A stretch of 64,000 nucleotides of DNA from Liolophura sinensis. Its lineage: Eukaryota > Mollusca > Polyplacophora > Chitonida > Chitonidae. Where the stretch lies: contig NC_088299.1 in assembly GCF_032854445.1 (NCBI RefSeq), forward strand, positions 9,729,608-9,793,607, written 5' to 3'. The position numbers and the translations under genes are program-made. The notes under the pieces are model-generated. The model was not told the origin of the DNA. It saw only the letters and a program-made list of their open reading frames with translations, and did no database searches. Positions 51,201-56,577 of the stretch are shown piece by piece. Positions within the stretch are counted from its first letter, which is position 1, and the number at the start of each line of letters is the position of its first letter.

Positions 51201-52753
51201 GGTAAAACCATTTTCATTATTCCTCTCTGTTGTAACACATAGCTGTCTAGGGAACATAAACTGACTCTTTCAACATTTGGCTTTCACATTTCCATTTGGT
51301 TAGATCACAATTTGTAGCTGGTGTGCTAATTTTCGTTAGGATTGTAGTGCATTAGGATTTTATGCAAGCCCTTATCAATCAAATAAATTTTGTAACATTT
51401 TTAGAATTCTAAAATAAAGAGAAAGTTTTTTTTGAAAACTTTGCCTTCTCACAAAGTGTAGTATTGGTCAAGGCTGCATAATTCTGTCAAAGTGCACGGA
51501 GAAGAGCGATATGGAGTCGGTGACTAATGTACCAACTTTAATTTGCAGTTGAACAGAGAAGATTACGATTTCTTCCCCCTGAACCGAGCCTTGTGTCTGA
51601 GTGATGTGGACAAGGATTCCACTCAGTCCAAGATAGATGACCTCCTCCATCAGGTCACTGTCATTGCCCACAAACAGCGAGAAGATGTAAGTGGATGTGT
51701 TGGTGTTGTTGTTGTAAAGGTGTTTGGTGAATCAGTGTATTAATGTGACAGAAAGCTAAAACCTGAAGTACGGGTTATTGCAGGAACAACTAAAAACTAT
51801 TTGTAAAAATAATTCTCGTAAGTGGGAAGCTCTGCCAGCAAGCTGCGGATGGTCATGGGTTTCCCCCCAGGCTCTGCCCGGTTTCCTCTCACCATAAGGC
51901 TGGCCGCTGTCGTATAAGTGAAATATTCTTGAGTGCGGCGTAAAACACAAATCAAATAAATAAATAAAAATAATTCTCATTTGTTTTCTTTAGTTAGTAA
52001 TTTTTTATTTTCATTTTTATAAGTATTACTTATTTCTTATGAGATCAAGCTTTTGAGAACTGTTAGCTGCAAGGCACATGAATTAAGTGATGCTCAAATT
52101 ACGCTTTTCACACTTTCATGATATTTTTTTTTCAGGAGGCAGAAAAGAAGAGGAAGGTTGAGAAACTGCGCCAGAAGAGGTGGCAAGAGAAGCATCGGCG
52201 CTTTATGTTCGGGATGAGACAGCCTGACCCTAACATGGATTCTGAGCCTGAATACCCTGCCCAACCTTCTCGCTCCTACAGTGAGGAGAGAGCGTTGTCA
52301 CGTGACCGTGATCCTCCCAGGGAGGAGAGCAGGAGGTCGAGCCAGGAAGCCCCAAACGTCTCACTAATGCGTTATGCAGATCAGGCCCGTCAGGAGCGGT
52401 CTCCACGATACCAACGCAGTCTGAGACGTCAGCAGCGCAGATACGACGATGACGATGATGAGGCTCTGATCGGAGATACATCTGACACAGACAGCGCTAC
52501 AGTCGATGGCTCTTATGACCTGCTGCATGATGATTCTCCATCTCCTCCCAATCTCCCACCTCCAAACCTCCCACCACCCAATATCCCACCTCCAAACCGC
52601 TCCCCACCAAACCTCCCCCCACCAAACCTCCCCCCTCCACCACCACCACCTGAGATGATAGAAATGGATGAATTTGATGATGATGACGACGATGATGATG
52701 ATAGTCCACCACCGAGTCCACCTGCGCGGGACGATGGTGAGAGCAGGGCCTAG
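1214..52753 (+). CDS. ITPR-like intracellular calcium release channel, 3' part of gene (54 exons visible, 5' partial)
   Basis: Tetrameric Ca2+ release channel of the ER, opened by IP3 and Ca2+ in the canonical family. Joining 54 GT-AG exons gives an uninterrupted frame of 2326 residues plus stop, and every exon phase fits its neighbour. Family evidence: an RIH-like segment (NRQKLVRN), the signature EEVFFMAVRDRMQ (IP3R: NEEVFFMAIRDRMQ), DVKFLSF before the last membrane segments, the S6 segment GLNIIFGIIVDTFSELRD, and the zinc finger CFVC...HVRNEHNMW. These match IP3R better than ryanodine receptor: there are no SPRY or RyR repeats and the length fits. Vertebrate IP3R is about 2700 residues, so roughly the first 450 residues (suppressor and IP3-binding core) are upstream of the window. 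Odd points: shortened pore filter, short S1-S2 linker, long low-complexity tail. It could be a divergent paralogue and not the conventional IP3R. Exon lists are in the block entries. Confidence 0.93.
1898..2128 (-). mobile_element. tRNA-derived SINE, family 1
   Basis: Reverse-strand copy starting with a TTAT-rich tail complement, then ATTGGTGTTTTACGCTGTCC. The tRNA-like head is degraded (GCACGCTAACCAATCAA). Intronic, between exons 1645-1725 and 2179-2364. Confidence 0.85.
3067..3297 (+). mobile_element. tRNA-derived SINE, family 1
   Basis: Head GGGGCCTCTGTGGCTCAGTT with an A-box-like GTGGCTCAGTTGG. Body includes CTGCCAGCAACCTGCG. Tail reads AAAACACCAATCAAATAAAT with AAAT repeats. The B-box part is partly deleted. 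Confidence 0.88.
4175..4390 (+). repeat. Dispersed repeat C, copy 1
   Basis: Shares GATTTTGGAGACAAAA, ATAATTTTATCAGTC and AGAATATGCTTGAATAAACA with copies at 11880 and 17395. Non-coding, about 200 bp, MITE-like in size, but I see no terminal inverted repeats. Confidence 0.65.
5045..5282 (+). mobile_element. SINE-like element, family 2
   Basis: B-box-like GGGAGTTCAAACCCACCC and tail TAGTATGGCATTAAACAATA with CAAACAAA. Body much diverged. Confidence 0.6.
5857..6300. repeat. Pyrimidine-rich minisatellite abutting an acceptor
   Basis: About 22 units of 19-21 nt of the type CTCACCTGTCTACATGTCT. The array runs directly into the acceptor CACCTGTACAG of exon 6302-6434, so the repeat itself supplies the polypyrimidine tract. 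Long open frames across it are by-products of the repeat. Confidence 0.9.
6497..6735 (+). mobile_element. SINE-like element, family 2
   Basis: Body marker CAGTAACTTGCCAAGGGTGG, then TTCCACCCATAAAACTGACT and the tail TTTAGTATGGCATTGACCAA. It begins about 60 nt after exon 6302-6434. Confidence 0.7.
8500..8566 (+). mobile_element. SINE 3' tail fragment
   Basis: TTCTTGAGTACGGCGTTAAA followed by an AAATAAAT and CAAACAAA tail. Only the end of the element remains. Confidence 0.65.
9285..9588. repeat. 76-bp tandem repeat, 4 identical copies
   Basis: Four copies starting at 9285, 9361, 9437 and 9513. I see no differences between copies, so the duplication is recent. It starts 8 nt into the intron after exon 9222-9276. 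Confidence 0.95.
10486..17245 (+). CDS. ITPR-like gene, exon block 2: central regulatory solenoid
   Basis: Eleven exons: 10486-10604, 11041-11140, 12179-12286, 12627-12763, 13360-13427, 14105-14160, 14557-14715, 15041-15279, 15751-15835, 16596-16783, 17132-17245 (residues 462-919). They encode mostly alpha-helical sequence, as expected for the armadillo repeats in the middle of IP3Rs. A basic patch HKKKKKSQ lies in the first exon. Recognisable stretches include ILNILLDILSQDIDSRLP and FKKTFTLLKLLIRENDKVQ, typical of helical-repeat solenoid. The 239-nt exon 15041-15279 is the largest in this part. Introns here carry several minisatellites that abut exon edges. Confidence 0.88.
10715..10870 (+). 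mobile_element. SINE-like element, family 2, truncated
   Basis: Contains GTAACTTGCCGAAGGTCAGT and CCTCCATCCATGAATGTGAC but no clear tail. Confidence 0.55.
11151..11384. repeat. 43-bp tandem repeat, 5.4 copies
   Basis: Units start at 11151, 11194, 11237, 11280, 11323 and 11366 (partial). The array starts 10 nt after the donor of exon 11041-11140. Copies are nearly identical. Confidence 0.95.
11607..11846 (+). mobile_element. tRNA-derived SINE, family 1
   Basis: Near full-length. A-box region GTGGCCCAGTTGG, B-box-like GAGTTCAAGTCCAGC, body GTCAGCAACCTGCGGATGG, tail AACACCAATTAAATAAATAA. Confidence 0.9.
11880..12010 (+). repeat. Dispersed repeat C, copy 2
   Basis: GATTTTTGAGACAAAACTAT, GGATAATTTTATCAGTCTAT and CAGAATATGCTTTAAGTAAA match the other copies. 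Confidence 0.65.
12825..12993 (+). mobile_element. SINE-like element, family 2
   Basis: B-box-like GCAGGTTCAAATCCAGCTC, then CCATACCACAGTCATATCAG and tail TTCACTGTGGCATTAACAAC. Confidence 0.6.
13600..13790. repeat. 33-bp minisatellite
   Basis: About six units of the type ACTTGAAAAATGTTCAACTT followed by TAGGTATTTTGTG, in the intron after exon 13360-13427. Period 33 keeps a minus-strand frame open, giving a spurious repetitive peptide. Confidence 0.85.
14345..14530 (+). mobile_element. SINE-like element, family 2, diverged
   Basis: CCTCCACCCATAGTCCTGAC and ACATTCTTGAGAACCGCATT resemble the 3' half. It ends about 30 nt before exon 14557-14715. Confidence 0.55.
14730..14920 (+). mobile_element. 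SINE-like element, family 2
   Basis: Shares GTCTTCTGCCAATATGGTGT and CAGTAAATTGCCGAAAGTCA with the copies at 32505 and 49810. Tail degraded. Confidence 0.65.
15397..15414. repeat. Poly(G) run
   Basis: An uninterrupted run of about 18 G in an intron. Its length is probably uncertain in the assembly. Confidence 0.85.
15892..16145. repeat. 17-bp minisatellite (CATTCATATGGGATAAT)
   Basis: About 14 units, each usually with the palindrome CATATG, beginning about 55 nt after the donor of exon 15751-15835. Confidence 0.9.
16355..16590. repeat. 22-bp pyrimidine-rich minisatellite before an acceptor
   Basis: About ten units of the type CCTTTCTCCTCATTCTGACC. The array ends immediately before TCTCTGCCAG, the acceptor of exon 16596-16783, and forms its polypyrimidine tract. 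Confidence 0.9.
16805..17087 (+). mobile_element. tRNA-derived SINE, family 3
   Basis: Clear tRNA-like head CCGGCCCCGATAGCACAGTT with TTGGTAGAGC (A box). B-box region CCAGGGTCAATCTTGGGTCG is degenerate. Tail AAGTACGACGTTAAACCTCA with CACT repeats. It sits between exons 16596-16783 and 17132-17245 and takes up most of that intron. Confidence 0.88.
17395..17600 (-). repeat. Dispersed repeat C, copy 3 (reverse strand)
   Basis: On the minus strand it reads GATTTTGGAGACAAAACTAC, TATAATTTTATCAGTCTACA and CAGAATATGCTTGAATAAAC, over about 200 bp of continuous similarity to copy 1. Confidence 0.7.
17757..23369 (+). CDS. ITPR-like gene, exon block 3: second solenoid through the EEVFFMAVRDRMQ motif
   Basis: Nine exons: 17757-17841, 18269-18355, 18603-18707, 19107-19178, 20008-20137, 20964-21102, 21704-21862, 22625-22781, 23272-23369 (residues 919-1263). 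Joined phases are all consistent. The last exon contains EEVFFMAVRDRMQIS, nearly identical to the IP3R motif NEEVFFMAIRDRMQVA, and is the strongest single marker of family identity here. Upstream, LKCLQILRTLIHNEERRLP and VLGLIAILLYNANRDVQ are typical of the helical repeat before it. The block ends in phase 2 (AA|), which allows either direct joining to 25934 or inclusion of the 42-nt cassette at 23951. Confidence 0.9.
19660..19992. repeat. 16-20-bp minisatellite (CAGTTTGTGACACTGTGGTT)
   Basis: Around 18 variable units just upstream of the acceptor GCGGTTTAAG of exon 20008-20137. The last unit ends about 15 nt before the exon. Confidence 0.85.
20537..20802 (+). mobile_element. tRNA-derived SINE, family 1 (longest copy)
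   Basis: Best-preserved copy. A box GTGGCTCAGTTGGTTAGCAC, B box GAGTTCAAGTCCAGC, body CTGCCAGCAACCTGCTGATG, tail GTACGGCGTAAAACACCAAT then AAATAA repeats. It is a SINE and not a functional tRNA gene, as there is no acceptor-stem pairing. Confidence 0.92.
21140..21212 (+). mobile_element. SINE 3' tail fragment
   Basis: TATTCTTGAGTATGACATAA then AACTCCAATCAAATGAATAA, about 40 nt after exon 20964-21102. Confidence 0.65.
21953..22193 (+). mobile_element. tRNA-derived SINE-like element
   Basis: A-box-like CTGGCTCAGGTGAACGAGC, B-box-like CATGTTCAAATCCAGC, tail CAATGAAATCAAACAAATGA. Same general plan as the other SINEs but with a different body. Confidence 0.6.
22299..22497 (-). mobile_element. 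tRNA-derived SINE, family 1
   Basis: Minus-strand copy containing ATTGGTGTTTTACGCCGTAC and AGCCAGCATGAGCTGGACTT. The head beyond the B-box region is missing. Confidence 0.88.
23951..23992 (+). CDS. Probable 42-nt cassette exon of the ITPR-like gene
   Basis: A long pyrimidine-rich tract ends in CATCGTAG, then 42 nt, then GTAAAC. The neighbouring exons join in frame without it (AA|G CGT). Inclusion is also in frame, because it enters and leaves in phase 2, and adds CLLLKKCRRKEGLG. That insert is strongly basic with two cysteines. It falls just after the EEVFFMAVRDRMQ exon, in a stretch that varies in length between IP3R forms. The donor is off-consensus, as expected for an optional exon. Only transcript data can settle it. 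Confidence 0.55.
23993..25933. other. Intron without recognised features
   Basis: AT-rich. Short chance frames only. It separates the possible cassette exon from exon 25934-26033. Confidence 0.6.
25934..34616 (+). CDS. ITPR-like gene, exon block 4: basic linker and RIH-associated domain
   Basis: Eight exons: 25934-26033, 26606-26656, 28233-28421, 30824-30952, 31964-32113, 33077-33178, 33555-33638, 34446-34616 (residues 1263-1589). The first three encode a linker that includes a very basic stretch (ELKKKRKKSWKGK), comparable in position to the Lys-rich variable linker of IP3Rs. An acidic segment DDGSNEENESN follows, then the RIH-associated region: SFNIVGEIAQFLNVVYSS and VDYVNFILRSGEFPE correspond to IP3R NLVCETLQFLDCICGS and GIDIIIALIL. 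Exon 28233-28421 has two tandem donors 6 nt apart. The last exon is followed by an intron of 6580 nt that is almost entirely satellite. Confidence 0.88.
26138..26235 (+). mobile_element. SINE-like fragment
   Basis: CTGGGAGTTCAAGTCCAGCC is a B-box-like segment followed by CATGCTGGCGTCTTCT. No tail seen. Confidence 0.45.
26333..26567. repeat. 47-bp tandem repeat, 5 copies
   Basis: Five units of the type AGATCAGAAATGGCAGTGTT and so on, diverged at a few positions, ending 38 nt before exon 26606-26656. Confidence 0.9.
26657..28232. other. Intron without recognised features
   Basis: AT-rich sequence with no repeat array or SINE that I can identify. Confidence 0.6.
28690..29613. repeat. 87-bp tandem repeat with hairpin in each unit
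   Basis: About 10.5 copies of an 87-bp unit in the intron between exons 28233-28421 and 30824-30952. Each unit holds the perfect inverted repeat CCTCAAAG...CTTTGAGG with a 7-nt loop. Period 87 is 29 codons, so both strands stay open: 305 codons on minus and 219 on plus. The product would be a repetitive peptide with no recognisable fold, and I do not call it a gene. Confidence 0.93.
29614..30823. other. Intron remainder without recognised features
   Basis: Follows the 87-bp array. Strongly T-rich in its second half, with no exon-like segment in phase with its neighbours. Confidence 0.6.
31085..31675. repeat. 64-bp tandem repeat with GAGGTGCACACCTC stem
   Basis: About nine copies of a 64-bp unit; the later ones are nearly identical and the first ones diverged. 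Each has GAGGTG-CA-CACCTC, a 6-bp inverted repeat. It lies in the intron before exon 31964-32113. Confidence 0.88.
31813..31881 (+). mobile_element. SINE family 1 body fragment
   Basis: Only the body segment GACAGCAACCTGCAGATGG to TTTCCTGCCACC remains. It ends about 80 nt before exon 31964-32113. Confidence 0.65.
32505..32785 (+). mobile_element. SINE-like element, family 2 (long copy)
   Basis: GCTGGTTCAAAACCCGCC (B-box-like), CTTGTCTTCCACCAATATGG, ATTAACTGGTTTGTC, tail GGCGTTAAACAACAATCAGA. A family 1 fragment is joined directly downstream. Confidence 0.75.
32787..32866 (+). mobile_element. SINE family 1, 3' fragment
   Basis: CCCACCATAATGCTGG through the tail GGCATAAAACACCAATTAAA, directly downstream of a family 2 copy. 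Confidence 0.75.
34783..41228. repeat. 104-bp satellite, about 61 copies, each carrying a 3' splice site and exon start
   Basis: The unit is the last 72 nt of the intron plus the first about 31 nt of exon 41197-41299. The first decoy junction is at 34852/34853 and the genuine one at 41196/41197, a distance of 6344, exactly 61 x 104. Small indels are rare and cancel. Copies differ mainly at three places: AGTCGTT or AGTGGTT, GGTTATAAC or GGTTTTAAC, and CTCGTT or CTCATT. Nearly every copy keeps GTTCTCAG followed by AAGGGGAAGAG. The array fills almost the whole 6.6-kb intron. Confidence 0.97.
41197..42657 (+). CDS. ITPR-like gene, exon block 5: cytosolic linker before the channel
   Basis: Three exons: 41197-41299, 42026-42144, 42488-42657 (residues 1590-1719). 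The first begins KGKSTALKDMMTEAGFQF, and its first 31 nt are the exonic part of the 104-bp satellite unit. TTEQQRAIGYFKKNSQSVELV and the following helix lead to LREEVKEKLKW and AWTRDIMDDISYQRK. These occupy the place of IP3R FLRSEDLFNEMNWQKKLR just before the first membrane segment. The block ends in phase 2 within a Trp codon shared with the first membrane exon. Confidence 0.88.
41437..41693 (+). mobile_element. SINE family 3, headless
   Basis: Body marker GACACGGTGTCAGTATAATG and GACTGGGTGAGTCATGTC, tail AAGTATGACATAAAACTCCA running into a CATA microsatellite. Confidence 0.75.
41695..41840. repeat. (CATA)n tetranucleotide microsatellite
   Basis: Mostly perfect CATACATA with a central interrupted part (GTACGTA). 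It directly follows the 3' tail of a SINE at 41437-41693, so it likely grew from the SINE's terminal simple repeat. Confidence 0.92.
42903..49785 (+). CDS. ITPR-like gene, exon block 6: membrane channel domain with pore
   Basis: Six exons: 42903-43046, 43502-43663, 44544-44652, 46039-46162, 46893-47068, 49633-49785 (residues 1720-2009). Hydrophobic segments: S1 (ATLLSLAINILMLVTW), S2 (LGGLHNLFSLFVLISYFL), S3/S4 split over two exons (DVKFLSFTTFYYM then VFLAMSVGG...), S5 (VAVLGLVVIYVYALIGFALF), and S6 (FFIFITTIGLNIIFGIIVDT). The order and spacing match IP3R from DVEFLYH onward. The pore loop at 47024-47068 reads VTVLRFGLIGDMFE, where IP3R has VTVLSHGL followed by RSGGGVGD. The Gly triplet is therefore missing while the following Gly-Asp is kept. 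The luminal S5-pore loop is also short. An intron of 2564 nt separates the pore exon from the S6 exon. Confidence 0.92.
43288..43392. repeat. 30-bp tandem repeat
   Basis: About 3.5 copies of a unit of the type CCTGTAACAAGCATACCTGT followed by CATGTGCATA, about 110 nt before exon 43502-43663. Confidence 0.85.
43937..44312. repeat. 17-18-bp minisatellite (ATTGACACCAGTTCATT)
   Basis: About 21 units in the intron between exons 43502-43663 and 44544-44652. A larger block of roughly 120 nt appears twice, showing duplication at a second scale. Confidence 0.88.
44639..45288. repeat. 65-bp tandem repeat, each unit carrying a 5' splice site and exon end
   Basis: Ten GTAAG donors at 44653, 44718, 44783, 44848, 44913, 44978, 45043, 45108, 45173 and 45238. 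The first is the genuine end of exon 44544-44652. Every copy includes the last 14 exonic bases CTTTCTACTACATG followed by GTAAGT or GTAAGTAATC. Copies are almost identical. Confidence 0.96.
45289..46038. other. Intron remainder without recognised features
   Basis: Follows the 65-bp donor array and ends at the acceptor TTTGTTACAG. A short minus-strand frame here has no recognisable similarity. Confidence 0.55.
46347..46479 (+). mobile_element. SINE family 1, internally deleted
   Basis: Head remnant CATGACCCAGGAACCTC joined to CCCCCTGGCTCTGC and a complete tail GCGTAAAACACCAATCAAAT. Confidence 0.8.
47069..49632. other. Long pore-S6 intron
   Basis: 2564 nt between pore exon and S6 exon. Apart from the possible 42-nt cassette at 48300 I see no coding or repeat feature. 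It is one of the few long introns here without a minisatellite. Confidence 0.55.
48300..48341 (+). CDS. Possible second 42-nt cassette exon, between pore loop and S6
   Basis: Within the pore-S6 intron, TCTGTTTAG precedes 42 nt open in phase 0, followed by the excellent donor GTAAGT. Flanking exons are also phase 0/0, so inclusion would add MGTFRGRSSVIAPH directly after the pore sequence without shifting the frame. The gene is complete without it, and the pyrimidine tract is only moderate. It is therefore a hypothesis from splice-site pattern, not homology. Confidence 0.3.
49810..50094 (+). mobile_element. SINE-like element, family 2 (long copy)
   Basis: CATGCGAATCCAGCTTTGGTC, CAGTAACTTGCCAAAAGGTG, CTCCACTTATAATACCGACT, tail ATTGAGTATGGCACAACAGT. 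It starts 24 nt after exon 49633-49785. Confidence 0.75.
50640..52753 (+). CDS. ITPR-like gene, exon block 7: zinc finger, coiled coil and long C-terminal tail
   Basis: Four exons: 50640-50717, 51082-51201, 51549-51686, 52136-52753 (residues 2010-2326, TAG at 52751). Cys2020 and Cys2023 (CFVC) with His2040 and His2045 (HVRNEH) form the CxxC/HxxxxH zinc site that joins cytosolic domain to pore in IP3R and RyR. The following EHNMWSYVFFMIHLEDI matches IP3R EHNMWHYLCFIVLVKV. IDDLLHQVTVIAHKQRED begins the C-terminal helix. The last exon departs from the family. It has a Lys/Arg-rich helix, an Arg/Ser region with RRSS, an Asp run, repeats of LPPPN ending in LPPPPPPP, a second Asp run and SPPPSPP. 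Typical vertebrate IP3R tails end soon after the coiled coil, so this is an extension of roughly 150 residues. Confidence 0.92.
51816..51969 (+). mobile_element. SINE family 1, 5' truncated
   Basis: From CGTAAGTGGGAAGCTCTGCC through the complete tail. Lies in the intron before the last ITPR-like exon. Confidence 0.85.
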
Positions 52754-53748
52754 GCTAACGATCTCCTCTGAATTTCTGGAGGGAATTTATAACAGGCTAC
52801 ACACAGTTAAGACATCTGCCTCTACAGTCTTGTATGAAACATGCGGGCATGTTCGAAAAGAGAATGGAGTGTTTTGGGTGAACTAGATGGAAGACATAGC
52901 TTCGAAACAAAAGCTTATGTCAGGTCTTTGGCAATGAACAGTGAAGAAAGCATTTCGTTGGCTTTTTTTTTCATCTCCCAGTCTTGTTTTTCCGTAAGCA
53001 GTTAATGAAGGAAATCTGGACTGAGCCAGTGTTTTAACGCTGAAAAGAAAGTGGTGCATTGACTGTTGTGGGGGTGGGAGGGGAACATGGTGTCACAGTG
53101 AACTATTGTGTATGAAAATGTTGATGCTTGGGTTGGCACTGAATGATCATGTCATCACTTTGGGATTTCATCTCATGCACAGAGTGATGAGAGCAATGAC
53201 TCTGTACGACATTTGACTTTAGCAAAAGGAAACTACACTGACTTTCATATTAAATGAGACTTTAGGTCATGAAGACCTGCCTTTGACCATGTACTTCTTG
53301 TTATAGTGCCTTATATTGTGATACTGAATAAGGCCTCCTATGAGAAGCCATGTTCTGTGACGTCTAACCCTAATACAATGCATGATGTCATACATACAAG
53401 TCTGTGTTACAGGTTTATACATTCAGTTGTCTCTAGATGGGCAATCTGCACTCGTGTGTAAAGCTACTAGGTGACAACGTCGTTAGTGCTGACTTCCAGA
53501 TTTGATTGTTCGGGGTATAATTGTTGTAAATGTTTAGGCTGTTGGTTCAGTAAAGAACAATATGCAATATTTGAAGAAGCTTATCATATCATCTTCTACA
53601 TGTACATTTATATCATGTTTGCAATTTCTCTCTTTTTTTACTCACCACTGGACTATCCCACGGACAAACCTCTAATCTAACCACCTACAACATGCACATC
53701 AAATCTTACATTAAGCATACTTTTATCCATATCCACTCTGGTGTTTTG

Positions 53749-53790
53749 GGGTTTTTTTTGGGGTGGGGGGTGGGGGGGGGGGGGTGGAGG
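53749..53790 (+). promoter_or_regulatory. G-run, possible RNA G-quadruplex in the 3' UTR
   Basis: Runs of four or more G separated by T or A (GGGG-T8-GGGG-T-GGGGGG-T-then 12 G), on the transcribed-sense strand. This meets the usual pattern for quadruplex formation in RNA. Long homopolymer runs are also prone to sequencing error. Confidence 0.5.
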
Positions 53791-54442
53791 GTTGTGCTCA
53801 ATTTACATAAGGAATCTGTTTAAACATGTTTAAACTTGGTTAAGGGGCACTTACCCAGAGAACCTTACTATAACACTTTTACCATCGGTTGTCATCCCAT
53901 CAATCAAAAACACCATACAGAATTAATATCGTTTTGTGGTTATCACTTACATACTAATCAAATAATCTGCATTAAAGTTCATTACGATAAGTTTTGGCAA
54001 TGTTTGGAATTTCTTAATGTCTTATTATATATATATAAAAAAAGCATAATTTGTTTTTAGTTGTCATGCTTGAAATTTGATAATTTAGTCTGTTTTTTGT
54101 CTCTCATTTCAGTAATATGTTGATTGGTTTTTATATTTGTGAAAGATTTATTTGTAAATTGGCTATTAAGGAAGATGTGATAACATTCAGGGGTTTTTGA
54201 TGAGTTCCCTGGCTAACAGGTTAAATGTGAACATGAATTGTTGTCACATGTTTAGAACCCTGAACACTGCTGCACTAGTAGATTTTGCACTACAGCAGAA
54301 ATGGTGAATATACCTTATTTAGACGATTCATGTTTAATTTCTGAATGACCGCAAATAGGCCGGGAAAATATGCACACAGCAACAAATTAATGTCATGCGA
54401 AAGAGTAAAACTATTGCAATGTTTCTGTGGATGTGGAATCAT

Positions 54443-54448
54443 AATAAA
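54443..54448 (+). terminator. Proximal poly(A) signal AATAAA
   Basis: Canonical hexamer in the 3' UTR. The downstream GU-rich element is less clear than at the distal site. Confidence 0.4.
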
Positions 54449-55246
54449 GTATATTTATGAGTATCAATACGTACATGTATGAAGTTTCATAAACATGTGC
54501 ATATATTAAAGTTTACATGTCCTGTAACCCTACATAGAAAGTCCTGTAGACATATCACTTTAATAGTTATATTTTTACAAGGTGATTTGGCTGGTATGCA
54601 AAGATAATGTTAGAACAGAATTAATTTTCTTGGCATGACCTGTATTGAAATATTTCATACCTGTATACTATCAGTGCAAACTGGAGAAGTTTGAATGGAC
54701 TGGCAATAATGAAAGCAGTAAAATAACAATTGTTATTTTTTTTTATTTATCAGTTTTTTTTTTTTTTATACTTTTTACCATTTTTACTGCATGCTTAATT
54801 AAGATGTATGTTCTTGTATATCCACGAACAACAGAAATCGTCCCCGATGTTTCATCAAGTCAACCGTTCCTGCATATTCAGAACGTTTGTGAAACACATG
54901 TAACGGATAATGACTATGGATAAGGTGCACATGCTTGACTTTGTAATATTGGTTTATACACGAAAGTTTCCTACAAGAGTTTGGTTCAAACATAAATATG
55001 TTTGTAAACATTGTTTACCTTTTATCTTATTCCTGCATGTATTCAACGCGCTCATATACCCTGGGCCCATTGCAGATACCTGTATTTTATTTTATTTTAT
55101 TTTTGTCTTCTGTCCCAATTGTTTTTTTTTAAGTAGACCCATCACTTAATGATGAACACTGTATATTCACATATACATTATTCAGACACCAACCCTTCTG
55201 AAAACATTGGCATGTCTACGTGAATGCTGATCAAATATATTTGGTC

Positions 55247-55252
55247 AATAAA
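55247..55252 (+). terminator. Distal poly(A) signal AATAAA
   Basis: AATAAA followed after about 15-20 nt by a strong GT-rich stretch (TGTGTGAGTGTGTTGGTG), the usual layout of a cleavage and polyadenylation site. This is the likely end of the ITPR-like transcript, near 55270. Confidence 0.7.
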
Positions 55253-55317
55253 ATGTCTCATTATCAAATGTGTGAGTGTGTTGGTGTTTTTGTTTTAGGT
55301 ATTATATAACTTTACCG

Positions 55318-55460
55318 CTACAGTGGCCTAGTGGTTGGAGCGTCCACCGCGATATCGGGAGACCTGGGATCAAATCCGACAAAGTTAACGAGCCGTCGGC
55401 ATACCTTTGCTGAATGCATATGTAATATGTCACCTAAGATATAGATCACGTTCCCGTGAG
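55318..55460 (+). mobile_element. tRNA-derived SINE head, family 3-like
   Basis: CAGTGGCCTAGTGGTTGGAGCG (A-box region) and GACCTGGGATCAAATCCGAC (B box). No matching tail; the copy is truncated. It lies about 45 nt after the inferred poly(A) site. Confidence 0.65.
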
Positions 55461-55799
55461 ATCCCAACCACTACAGTTTGCATACCCTTTACTTGGATAA
55501 TACATAGTTCACAAAGACACGATTAAAGGTACTTTTAATGTGTATTTATAGGATTTAGTACCTATGAAAAACAACCTCCGTAATTCAGTTATTTCTATCG
55601 TGACCTTTCCATGTGCTTTCTAATATTTTCAAACGAATCGGTCAATTTTGGTCATTTACACAAAAGATTTTTTTTCTCCAAACTTCGACGTTTTCAGAAT
55701 TCTTCGACATTGATTTTTAACTACCACTCTGAGCACAAATTGGTAGAACCATTACGATCATAGTGCAAAAGATCTTAGTAATGTAATGAGGAACTGATG

Positions 55800-56577
55800 T
55801 AGAGAACGGAGAGTGGAGGTTCAGTGTGCGCTCTTCGATGTACTCCAAGGTATAGCACAGGTCAATTTCCACCTGTTTTGCGTAGGCCTGTAGAGGAATC
55901 ATTGATAAAAGGGATGAAGAGTGGATGTCCAATGTGCGACCCTTGAGGTACTCCAGCGCAGGTTAATTTCCATGACAGCCTGGGCGTGTGGTGTAGACCT
56001 ATATACACAAGAGGAAATCATTGATGAAGAGAACGAAGGGTACATGTCCAATGTGCGACCCTCGAGGTACTCCAGCGCAGGTTAATTTCCATGACAGCCT
56101 GGGCGTGTGGTGTAGACCTATATACACAAGAGGAAATCATTGATGAAGAGAACGAAGGGTACATGTCCAATGTGCGACCCTCGAGGTACTCCAGCGCAGG
56201 TTAATTTCCATGACAGCCTGGGCGTGTGGTGTAGACCTATATACACAAGAGGAAATCATTGATGAAGAGAACAAAGGGTACATGTCCAATGTGCGACCCT
56301 TGAGGTACTCCAGCGCAGGTTAATTTCCATGACAGCCTGGGCGTGTGGTGTAGACCTATATACACAAGAGGAAATCATTGATGAAGAGAACGAAGGGTAC
56401 ATGTCCAATGTGCGACCCTTGAGGTACTCCAGCGCAGGTTAATTTCCATGACAGCCTGGGCGTGTGGTGTAGACCTATATACACAAGAGGAAATCATTGA
56501 TGAAGAGAACGAAGGGTACATGTCCAATGTGCGACCCTCGAGGTACTCCAGCACAGGTGAATTTCCATGACAGTTCT
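55800..56577. repeat. 119-bp tandem repeat, about 6.5 copies
   Basis: The motif GTCCAATGTGCGACCC recurs at 55927, 56046, 56165, 56284, 56403 and 56522. Copies differ at a few bases. A diverged part-copy lies at 55800-55910. Intergenic. Confidence 0.93.

Larger units (their letters stand above)
52754..55275 (+). other. 3' UTR of the ITPR-like gene
   Basis: AT-rich non-coding sequence from the stop codon to the last convincing poly(A) signal. It has no exon-like splice pattern and only short chance reading frames. It includes a G-rich run at 53749-53790. An earlier AATAAA at 54443-54448 could give a shorter form. Confidence 0.65.

Noticed and set aside
52230-52721. Minus-strand frames opposite the last ITPR-like exon
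   Set aside because: Shadows of a compositionally biased coding exon (Pro/Asp codons).
1214-52753. Ryanodine receptor assignment
   Set aside because: No SPRY or RyR repeats, length fits IP3R, and the motifs EEVFFMAVRDRMQ and EHNMW plus S6 match IP3R more closely. The missing filter means neither family fits perfectly.
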